Source: Solanum dulcamara
Taxonomy: Eukaryota; Streptophyta; Magnoliopsida; Solanales; Solanaceae
Reading direction: 5' to 3'
DNA length: 64,000 nucleotides
Assembly: GCF_947179165.1 (NCBI RefSeq)
Contig: NC_077244.1
Span: 17,246,949 to 17,310,948 of the forward strand
The notes under the pieces were generated by a model. That model ran no database searches. It was not told the origin of the DNA and was given only the letters and a program-made list of their open reading frames with translations. This document shows positions 48,529 to 58,107 of this stretch, piece by piece (position 1 is the stretch's first letter; the number at the start of each line of letters is the position of its first letter). A program made the translations under genes and the position numbers.

Positions 48529-49268
48529 ATGGCTCGCATGCTGGCTGGAGTTAGAGGCTGACCATGAGGTCGTACAAAAGTTGCAGCACCAACCACTTAG
48601 CCTGATAATTTGGAGGGCATCATGCCACTCTTGGAGGAGAAGATGCTCAGGATGTCCTTAGACTAGCACCTCAATGATTTTCTAGGGATATGGGTGAGGA
48701 TGCACACGAGTTTCTACTTTTTTTCCACGAGCGGCTTCATACTTTGGGTTTAGTGGAGTGGAGAGGAGCTGACTTTACCATTTATAATTTAAACGGTCCC
48801 GCCAGGTAGTGGTGGCATACATACTTAGATAGTAGGCCAGCTGGGTCTCCATCGGTCGTATGAGCTTAGTTTTAGAGGCCCTCTTGGCCCGATTTATCGA
48901 GGAGCGTCAGAGATTAGCTTTGGTATCAATTTTCATGGTTGGATCAGGGCTCTATGACAATATCAAAGTACAAGGCCCGATTCTACAAGCTCTCCGGGCA
49001 TGCCGTCATGATATTACCTACTAAGGAGGAGAGAGTTCGGTCCTTCATTAGGGGATTGAGGCTCCAACTACAAATCGAGACTCAATATTTAGTCTCAGTG
49101 GGCATCTCATTTTTAGAGGGGGTAAACCATTCCCGCACGCTTGAGCAGCTTTATCGTGAGGCTTAAGGGGGTACCGATAAGACATATAGATAAGAGGATA
49201 GATATGATGGGCACCACTTTAGAGACCGGAGTCCTATGATGAATAATAATACAAGAGGATAGCTATGA
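48529..49268 (+). pseudogene. J gag relic
   Basis: Starts at the ATG at 48529 (MARMLAGVRG). After early stops the capsid is recognisable in changing frames (DAHEFLLFFHERL near 48700, VEWRGADFTIYNLNG near 48760) and then open at 48939-49166: MTISKYKARFYKLSGHAVMI, TKEERVRSFIRGLRLQLQIE and LEQLYREA. This is the standard chromovirus capsid C-terminus. The relic ends in a tandem GATGAATAATAATACAA word where unit 2 of the duplication begins; nucleocapsid and pol are missing. Truncation therefore coincides with the duplication junction. Confidence 0.75.
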
Positions 49269-51709
49269 TGAATAATAATACAATAAGATAACCCCCAAGA
49301 CCTGGTATCATTTGATAGTCGAGCTACTAAACTAAATAATGAAGTACAAGGTTTATACAAATACCATAATAGTAATAGTAATATAGACTATCTCCAACTA
49401 TAAAATAAGGACTAGTCCAACTCAAAAATAGAAGGAGATAGGCATCTCTGAACACCAAAAGCTCACCGAAGTCTCCAAAATCCAAGCGCTTCTCCACATT
49501 CTACACGATATCCAAGTAAGTAATGCAAACCTGTACTATGATCTATAGGATGTAGAAGAATAGTATGAGTACCAACAACTGGCACTCAGTAGGCATCGGC
49601 GGATTGAGCTCCAAAGATAAAGCAACTATAAAGAACATGTAAGCAAGGAGTATATATCACAAGTAACTAACAATAATAATACGGATGCCTATAATAAGAT
49701 GCATCAGCTATAAGAAATAGGAAACAGGCAAGAAAACCAAGGATGTACCTGGTGGCACTAGTCCAAGTCCTGAACACGATGACATACTCCAAAGGAGGAA
49801 CCGCTAAGTTACAACCTAGTAACTAAACTAAACATATATATCACATAAAGGTCCAAAGGATCGTACCAACTAAATCCCTGCACAAAAAGTTAGATAAATA
49901 AGAACAAGGGCAGTGACTACTTTCAAACAAGAGACCACCCTTTATACCGCCACAAGTTCACAAATAGTAAGACAATACCTTCCGAGCCTTTGTGTGTCTA
50001 GAAAGTTCACTCACAAACAAGTAAACCTACACGGAATCCCATACTACCGACAGGTACAAACAACTATGCTGATGATAGGCAATGCATATGTGAATGAAAG
50101 TTATGCAATAAACATAGTAATACCATTTGTACCAAGTACCTCATACCAAGATATATATACCTACTTTCAGTCCTAGCTATGAAGTAGGACCCATGCACCT
50201 CTCTAGAATCGCCATAGGGGGATCAGGAATGCCCCTATACACTTGCCTGGTCCCGATCCAAGTCTTATATCAAATAGATCTCAATTTGTATATCCGATCA
50301 TAAAAGTACACTCCATCGCAGTGACCGGAGATAAAAGTCAAATTAGTATAGAAAGGGTCAAAAATCTTTATGACCTGGCCAGTATCATAAAAATAAGCTC
50401 ATCCTCGATGCCTCAAATTAATATTATAAAATGAGTGCATCGTCAATGTCTCGAATTATTATAATAAAATGAGCACATCCTCAATGCCTCTAGTCTACTA
50501 AAATACTAGTAATAAAGGTAGTATGATCCCCATTTCAGAAAAATCAGTATAAATAATTTAGGTTGCAACCCAACTTTCTCAAATTAGTGCCAAGAACTAA
50601 TGTATGCACAGGGGTTGACTACATCCATGAGAAAATATTGATCCAATGTTATGCATGCCATCACCAGTACCCAAACAGCACACTCAATCACTTACAATAA
50701 TGAATTCACAAGCACCTTATCCTCTAGAGCATAGAAATAGGACTACTACATGTAACCGACCTCTAACCAATACCTGTAGGTCAAATCTACTCCTCTAACT
50801 CAACAAGTAGTCCCAAATGGGAAGTCATCCCTAACTGGGTAACAAGGAGGAGGAAAGTGAGAAAATGGTGCTCAACTAGTCAATCAAAACCTCTAGATCC
50901 AATAGGACTACGACCCTTATAATACAACCATAGCTAGCCCCGCCAAATAGCAACAAGAAAGCATAGGGAATTTCAGCTCTAAATGCATAAATGGGATCCA
51001 ACAGTAATTTATAAGCCAGACTTGGTGAAAACCCTACATCAACGCTCCAACATAAGTGTACTACAAAAAAGAAGAACACTAAGTCTCATAAACTCCCGCT
51101 AACAACGGCTAGAAGAACTAAGTATCAAACCACATCTCAAGCCAAAGGCACAAATCTGCCTACCTTCATAAGCTTCAAATAAGTCACCTCAAATTGGCTA
51201 ATCAAGGCTAAACTAAGGCATCATCAAAAATCTTACCAATTAGACTAAAAATCTCAGAAAGGCAACCTAGCCTAAGGATCACACCGAGACCAAGAACCAA
51301 AAATCTAGGAATCAAGCCTACCCATCACATACAATCCAAACCACAAGTAATTTATACCAGACAATACCTCATGAATCTCAATCAAAATAAAGGAGACCGT
51401 AGCCTACATCGAAACCAAACACGCATGCTCCAAGTCTACTTCTCGATAGTGTTTTGCTCCCAAAATGACTCCAAATGCCTCTACGCCATCAGAATTCTAT
51501 TCTTTTGTCATTTTTCTAAAGTTGCAACCCAAGTCAAGCATTCAAACTCAAAGAGCTCCAAAATAAGGAATCAGGCACAAAACCCTAATGAACGACCAGA
51601 CGACCGAACTGTCAGTGCTAGCAAGTCATAAATGGCTTGGGGTTACTACAAAAAGCTTTAAATGCTTAAAAGATTGAAAAGGATAAAAATTACCTGGAGG
51701 GTCATTACA
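49269..51709 (-). mobile_element. X': beta-type LTR, unit 2
   Basis: Collinear with X over 2.44 kb, including the 38-bp repeats at about 50385-50505 and the right edge GGAGGGTCATTACA (51709). Small indels only. It starts directly after the J gag relic. Confidence 0.75.
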
Positions 51710-53434
51710 TTAGGAAAATTATGCGTTAGTACATAGAAGTTATTAAATATGTGAGATATGCATGAACAATGAAATAATAAATGAGCAATATGGACATAGG
51801 ATGCATGACCAATGTGATGAAACATAGATAAGACTTGAAAGCATTTGATTTCATGGTGAAAACCTATGGTGAATGCATCATAAAACTTCATACTAAAACT
51901 TACATCATTCATATAACTTTTGTGGGATAAGACCTTTAACCGGCATCTAAGACCATGTGAGTAATAATATGGAATTTGATATAACTTCCACATCAAAAAG
52001 CGAGAGGTTACTTGCCAAGGTAGACTCAGTGAGAACATCATAAGATATATGTGTATCAACTAGCTAGGCCATAAATGCAACCAATGGGGAAAACGTAGTT
52101 TGGGACTTCAGGTTGCTACTAGGAATACCCTGGTTAACTACTTTTGGTTACCAGATCAAACTCCACGTAAAATTCCTCTTCGTGCTTAGTCAATATCCCA
52201 ATGGAGTAGTAAATCAGAATAACATAGTAATATTATGAATCATTCATAACCCTTTGAAATCATTAATAACATCATTCATATAGAGTAGCTCATTAAAACT
52301 TTGATCCGATCAATTTGAGAATTGGACGTATTAACATCTCAAATCGTAAATAGATGAGTTTAATTTTAAAAATTTGATTCAATCAATGTGAAGACTTTAC
52401 TTTTCACACCTTGAATCCATGACATTACATATCACCATCTTTAATTCAGTCTTAATGGACTTTAATAAAACATGATTGAATAACTTTCATAAAACTTTAG
52501 TGAAGCCTTTATCATTTATAAGACATTCTTCGGGATCCTTTGAAATGTATGATAACAATTCATTGAAATTATAGTAAAAATTAGCTTCATGCATGGGTAA
52601 TTATAAAGAATCATAAATAATGTAATTGTGGTTAAGGTATACATAATTATGTCATAGGAATCACATAAAATTATAATCACATCAACCCAATGTAATTTTG
52701 ACAAAACCCTAGAATTTATAAAATTGAAATTAGTATAGAATTTGGGGAAAAACTTGGGACTTCATGGATGAAAAGAATGCATGAATGAAATCTCACATAC
52801 CTTAGTTATCCAAGCCCTAGAAATGGTGTTTGAATTTAGGAGACTTGACTTGAAGATCCTTGAACTCTAGTCTTGACTTAGAAAAGAAGCTTACTCAATT
52901 GGGAGAGAATTCTAGAGATAGAAATGTTGCATAAAGTGAATTGGGAATGAATGATCTTGAAATTGAAGGGTTTAGGTATTTATAGGTTACCCAATTAACC
53001 TTCAAAAAATGTAGTTTAGGAGTTTGAAGAATAGAAGATGTCCAAAATATCCCCATTAATTGCACTTGGAAGACCCTACGACTGAGCTTTTATGTGTCGT
53101 TGATGCTTCTACTAGTCGTACAAATGGCTCATTAATACACCTTTGAGACCTACACCAAATCAGCCTCAGGACTTTTCTTATGAGTCCTCTGTATGACTTG
53201 TTGAAGTTTCTATGGGTCTTAAGACCCACTAGTCCTGCAACTCTTAGAGAACCTGCAAAATTGAGCCTTTGAATCTTTCTTATGGACCAATAATACGAGT
53301 CATCAACTTGAATCGTATACCCTCTTTATACTTAAATAATTTTCCTTACTCAGTACCATCCCTACTAGTTACTCCTATGATTTGTAGGAGTGCCTATAAC
53401 TCATAGATCAAGTCGTAGAAGATGAGACAATCCA
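51710..53434 (-). mobile_element. R': truncated gamma LTR, unit 2
   Basis: Collinear with R (39977-41694) from the X' edge to TGGATTGTCTCATC on the minus strand (53434). A short extra segment near 53380 (GATTTGTAGGAGTGCC) is not in unit 1. No coding is visible. Confidence 0.65.
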
Positions 53435-54229
53435 ATTTTCTTAAAGTTTTCCTTTGTTTCAACTTTTGAACTTTCAGAGTCTTATACTTAGTTTCCCTTC
53501 TAGTCCATTCTTTCACTTTCTCTTCTTATATTTGTTCGACATGTGTCATGAGCCTAGAGATGTCTATATCCTTAATCAATATGATAGTTTTGCATTGCTT
53601 AGAAAACAACTCCGAAACTCCCAATATGAAGTTATTCATACGAGGTCTAGGGTTCACAACCATGAACAGAGCATACTTTGACAATTGTGTGAACTTCAAT
53701 GCATATTCACTCACACTTGAGTTCCCTTACTTTAAGTTGATTAATTCTTGACTCTTAGCTTCCTTCATCTCCAAAGGAAAGAAATGGTCTAGAAAAGTAT
53801 CCTTCAAGTCCTCCTAATCAATAGGACCCATATCCCTAGTTCTCTCAATCTTCCATTGACTAGACCATATTTGAGCGAATCCTTTCAATTAGTACATGGC
53901 CAAATAAACCTTATCCACCGATATCACCCCATAATATCAACAATCTTTTTAAATCCTTCAATAATCTCTTAGGGGTCCTCATTCAGCTTAGATCCATGAA
54001 AATCTAGAGGATTCATTCTAGTGAAGTCATTAAATATTGATGCCGCCATACCCAAATTTGAGTTCATAGGAGAAACATCTTCTTTGTTGGCCCATGCCGC
54101 CATAGCTTGGGAAAGCACTTGAAATGCTGCCCTAAATTCTGCATGGGTCACTTATGGGGGCATTGGGTCATTCGAAGCTAGTTTCTCTTCTCCAACATTC
54201 CTTCTCACTGGATTTCTTTGTGGATACAT
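53435..54229 (-). pseudogene. gamma gag relic, unit 2
   Basis: Copy of the unit 1 gag: minus-strand start at 54229, open pieces 54151-53969 (AEFRAAFQVLSQAMAAW, MNPLDFHGSKLNEDP) and 53714-53526 (EYALKFTQLSKYALFMV, LMTHVEQI). It has extra stops relative to unit 1, for example after NEDP. Ends before the nucleocapsid at the R' border. The 144-bp leader upstream is interrupted by insertion M. Confidence 0.8.
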
Positions 54230-54368
54230 GGTTCTATAATCGCAAAGAATAAGCATTAAAAGAAAATCCTTAGAGTTCAACTCTATAGCACGATTAAGAT
54301 CATGGAAGAAGTGAAGCTTTTTTCCTACAATGTCTCATAGCCTCCTATTCATAGATCTAGCATGCTTC

Positions 54369-54373
54369 ACACT
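54369..54373. other. Left target-site duplication of M (ACACT)
   Basis: ACACT here and at 58031-58035 flank M; unit 1 has one ACACT at the same place (42628-42632). Confidence 0.9.
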
Positions 54374-54870
54374 TGTTACACCCCACACTCTCGAGCTCGG
54401 AATGTCTTTTAAGTTCTTTAGACATTATCATGTGAGCTAGATAAGCTACGGCACTATCAACCAACTCCAAGGAAAGGAGAATGTGATACCCTATAGTAGA
54501 GAAGGTTGGAAATAGAGTCATAAGAATCCGGAAGGAATTGGAGGCCAAGTATAGAGTCGTAGGACTTGATTTACCTACGTAAGCTACTAATTTAGAAGTC
54601 TTATACACTTGAGTTGCTTAATTACATACCAATCTTACATAGCATGGATTACATAGGCTCCTAAAATACGATGAGATTACGAACCCACAAGAAAGGAGAA
54701 AAAATGACACGTGGCAGCCAATGGAGGAGCGACTCGTGGAAGCACCTCAAGCAAGCAGGTGACCCACCTACTTAGGGTCAAGTAGGTTACCCACCTACTT
54801 GGAGGTGGAGCCCACAGGGACATGTGGCAGCCTAGGGGTAAGGCATGGATTTGTGGCCCAATAAGGACTG

Positions 54871-54957
54871 GACACGTGTCACCTTATAGGGATGACACGT
54901 GTCACCTTATAGGGATGACACCTGTCACCTCCTAGGACCACATATATACATGTATAT
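54871..54957 (+). promoter_or_regulatory. LTR M promoter: tandem G-box palindromes and TATA-like tract
   Basis: A 23-bp unit beginning GACACGTGTCACC occurs at 54871-54893 and 54894-54916, with a third partial, changed copy (GACACCTGTC) at 54917-54937. Directly downstream is CATATATACATGTATAT (54941-54957). The ACACGTGTC core is the type of G-box/ABRE bound by plant bZIP and bHLH proteins. Position upstream of a TATA-like tract in U3 suggests a regulated promoter; function is inferred. Confidence 0.5.
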
Positions 54958-55057
54958 CATGTCTTAAGTTCAGTTCCTGCACTTAAACTTCAGCAAACAA
55001 AACGAAAAGCAAACCCTAGAATAAAAGAGAAAAACGTGATGGCTTGGAGGAAAGAAA

Positions 55058-55070
55058 TAGGTAAGTCCCG
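55058..55070 (+). promoter_or_regulatory. Conserved splice-donor-like site in LTR M leader
   Basis: TAGGTAAGTCCCG; the same GGTAAGTCC is kept in A (20166-20175, minus), B (24383-24393, minus) and N (63249-63259). A matching acceptor-like TTGGTTGGATGCAG stands 600 bp downstream in N (63850). A leader intron inside the LTR is a possibility. Confidence 0.4.
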
Positions 55071-55913
55071 ATTTCTCTCCATAAATTAATTAGATAAGGT
55101 ATTCTTCTATTAATAGGAGGTGGTTAATAACGTGAATTACCTATTTGGGGCAGCAAAAAAGAGTAAAAACCAGCCACAACATTTCAGCCGCGTCAAGGAG
55201 GTTCCGAAGTTAATTTTCAGCATGTTTGGGAAGCCATATGATAAGCTATGGCTTGATTCTCTTCTCCCATGTTTTTTCAAGGATTTGGAAATGTTATTAG
55301 GGTGTGAATAATTTTACGTTACGGTTTGGAGCAGCACCAAATGGACAGCAAACTGTCCATACAGTTTCAGCGCGATTAGAGAAGTTCCGAGGCAAGTTTT
55401 GGCGAGTTTTGGCTAATTTCGGGTAAGGTAAGAGTTCTTCTTTAAATTTGGACTTCATGGGGTTGTTATGTTAGGGTATTATATACATTTTATACTTCTT
55501 GAAGTATAAAAAATGTCATGGAAATGCTCGACAATAGAAACAATCGAAAGTGAAGTCGTCGTAGTTAAATTGTAGTCAAAATGGGGTGTTGTGAGTGTGG
55601 GGTGATGCTGCAGGTGTTTGGTGATTTCTTGCAGGGACTAAATGTATTTTAAAAGGGGTTTGTGTGCTGATTGTTTCAGCTACACGACCCCTCATTTCGT
55701 ATAATTAAAGGTTTTGCGAAACAAAGACTAGAAACCCTATTTTGGTATTACAATTTTCAGCAAGCCGGGTGGAGTTTATATTGCGTAATGTTGCCATGTT
55801 TTATTGGTATATGAGCTGAAGGTTGTTGTTGTTGGTTGGATATAGTAATTACATATGTAATTGGGAATTCGGATAGGGCACATTATAGGAGAGGTGTTGT
55901 CCGATTTTCGTTA

Positions 55914-55931
55914 ACGCCTTAACTAGTTAAG
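55914..55931. repeat. Perfect palindrome CCTTAACTAGTTAAGG in M
   Basis: A 16-bp perfect palindrome within the longer block GCCTTAACTAGTTAAGGAAC. N has it intact near 63921-63936; B has TTAACTAGTTAGG and A has TTAATTAGCTAAGG, each decayed. Confidence 0.75.
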
Positions 55932-56815
55932 GAACTAGTCGAGAAGGCAAACGAGGGAATGGGGTTTATGAATACTCTTAAGTAATGTAAGACGATGAAA
56001 GGTCTAAAGATTTTGATGTTCGTATTGATTTCATGTTACCTAGGTTCATGGGACAACAAGGCGACCGGGACAAAGACTAACCCATAACAGGTATGTGAAG
56101 CTTTCTTTTGGCATGTTGTTGGAATAAGTATGTAGAGCTTATCCCTTCTCTTGGCATGTTTTTGGCATAAGTAGGTAAATCTATTCTTCTTTATTTTGGC
56201 ATTTCTTAGATATAATTTATGAATGGTTTGTATATGGAACTTGGGGATAATTCCATTCGTAAAGCTCCGAGTACAGTCCATAATTCTTATCCACTTCGTA
56301 ACGGTAGAACTCCTGTAATAGTTGAGCTATTGCCTTTTAAGGCTTCTATAGGATAAAAGGTAATATATGTAAAGCCTCTTGACTCGTGTTCACTTTTAAA
56401 TGCTAAGGCTCTTAAGATAGCTAAGCTACCACCCCCGAGCCTAACTAGATGCATGAGAAGCATGAACTATAACTCCTATTCATTTCTTAATATCAAAGTT
56501 CTTGAAGTAGTTGAACTACTATCCTCGAGTCCCTATATGATGAATACTAATCGAATGTATGAGATCTCATGCCTAAGAACTCTATAATGACAAGTATCTA
56601 TGATTGCATAAGCCATTTGGTATTACCTCAATAAAAGTCTAAGACTCTTGAGACTCCTTCGATATGGCCCCTAATGGCATTTAGACGATACGTGAGATGA
56701 TAATCATTTTGATCCTCAACTAATAGTCCATGAGGATTGTTATACCGAGTCTCAGATGATGAGCTAATTGCATATAGTTCCTCGTTACTCTACTCGTACA
56801 GGCTGTTAATACATA

Positions 56816-57165
56816 AATTCACCGCGCCCTATGAAGGGCCGGGCATGATAAATTCACCACGTCCCATGAAGGGCCGGTCATGATAAATTCATCGCGTCCC
56901 ATGCAGTGCTAGGTATGATAAACTCACCGCGTCCCATGAAGGGTCGGGCATGATAAATTCACCGCGTCCCATGAAGGGCCAAGCATGATAAACTAACCGC
57001 GTCCCATGAAGGGCCAGGCATGATAAATTCACCACGTCCCATGAAGGGCCGGACATGATAAATTCACCATATCCCATGAAGGGCTGAGCATGATAAATTC
57101 ACCGCGTCCCATGAAGGACTGAGCATGATAAATTCACCGCATCCCATGAAGGGTCGGACATGATA
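56816..57165 (+). repeat. 35-bp minisatellite, ten units, in LTR M
   Basis: Ten contiguous 35-bp units on the pattern AATTCACCGCGTCCCATGAA then GGGCCGGGCATGATA, with no spacers. Unit starts are every 35 bases from 56816. Two longer variants (about 49 bp) follow to about 57263 and a divergent one to about 57315. The array gives an accidental open minus-strand frame with a W-D-V/A-S-L pattern. Confidence 0.95.
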
Positions 57166-58030
57166 TATGATGAAATGATTATTCACCGCATCCCATAAAG
57201 TGTCGGGCATGATATATGACACAATGATCATTCACCACGTCCCATGAAGGGCCGGGCATGATAAATGATGAAATGACATCTTCATTGAGTCCCTCCCTGA
57301 AGGGCCGAATACAGTCTATAGACATGCATATGGAAATATAGTGACACACTTGTAGCACCAAGTCCTATAGTGGGCCAGGTATGGTATGTAAGGAAGGTAT
57401 ACATGCCCTCATGTCATAAGATAGAGGTAGAGAAATTCGTTAACTGTTATATTTGTTTCCTGCATCCCTACTTCAGTTGTCAGCTCAGTTATGTATTGTT
57501 ATTCTTTATATACTCAGTATATATATCGTACTAACTCCTCGTTCTTTAGGGGCTGTGTTTCATGACCGCAGGTATAGATGTCCAGTTTGGAGATTGGTTA
57601 GCTTAGGAGTTCCTCTTAGCTATATCGGAAGTGCTTCACTATCCTGGAACCTAATTTTTGATACTGATCATTTAATATACATATTTATTTATTCAGGGGT
57701 ACGGTGGGGGCCTTGTCCCGCCATATGATGCAGTTATTACTCTTAGAGGTCTGTAGACATGTGTATGTGGGTTATTTGTAAGTTTGTTTCAGTTGAGCTC
57801 ATAAGACGTATTGAAAATGTTTTCATGGTGTGGCAGCCTCGTCGGCTCGCGTGCCCTTTCTTGTTATGATACAAGTGAATGAGGCTGCAAGTTTATGAAT
57901 ATTTTTTGACCCAATGGGGTTTGTGTATGGTATCACATCACACACAATTCCACTTAAAGGTAGCTGATAGATATGCATAAGGGGGTCCAGGTCGGACCCT
58001 AGTCGCGGCCTACGGGGTTGGGTTGTGACA

Positions 58031-58035
58031 ACACT
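58031..58035. other. Right target-site duplication of M (ACACT)
   Basis: See the left copy at 54369-54373. Confidence 0.9.
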
Positions 58036-58089
58036 GATTAAAAAGACTATACTTGAAGAGACATGTTAGACTCCCTAGGACACTTTAAA

Positions 58090-58107
58090 CCTTATGCTAT
58101 TATACCA
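58090..58107 (-). other. Primer-binding site, unit 2
   Basis: Same sequence as the unit 1 site (minus TGGTATAATAGCATAAGG). It is now 60 bases from insertion M. Confidence 0.75.

Larger units (their letters stand above)
37533..49268. repeat. Tandem segmental duplication, unit 1 (about 11.7 kb)
   Basis: The whole block X, R, gag, V, J is repeated in the same order and orientation in unit 2 (49269 on). Corresponding points keep a steady offset: 38508 with 50243, 39976 with 51709, 42488 with 54229 and, after insertion M, 42705 with 58108 and 45028 with 60454. Similarity is high but not perfect: two paired 63- and 68-codon stretches of non-coding translation differ at 6 and 5 residues. Unit 1 has neither of the two alpha LTR insertions found in unit 2. 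Confidence 0.9.
54374..58030 (+). mobile_element. M: complete alpha solo LTR, 3,657 bp
   Basis: Starts TGTTACACCCC and ends GGGTTGTGACA, with a 5-bp ACACT duplication on both sides and a single ACACT at the empty site in unit 1. Both termini and the TSD are intact, so it arose by recombination between the two LTRs of a full element. Left to right: U3 (54374-54940) with the G-box repeats, TATA-like tract, a leader with an AAACCCTAG block (about 55010), splice-donor-like GGTAAGTCCCG, an internal 183-bp-offset duplication (55147 and 55330), the palindrome near 55918, the 35-bp minisatellite, and the U5-like end. No coding frame of interest. Confidence 0.9.

Noticed and set aside
55120..55311. 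63-residue open frame in M leader
   Set aside because: Not kept in N or B at the equivalent place; falls in a duplicated non-coding block.
56816..57165. Regular 35-bp direct repeats resembling a CRISPR array
   Set aside because: Units are contiguous with no unique spacers, lie inside a plant LTR and have diverged relatives in sister LTRs; a minisatellite.
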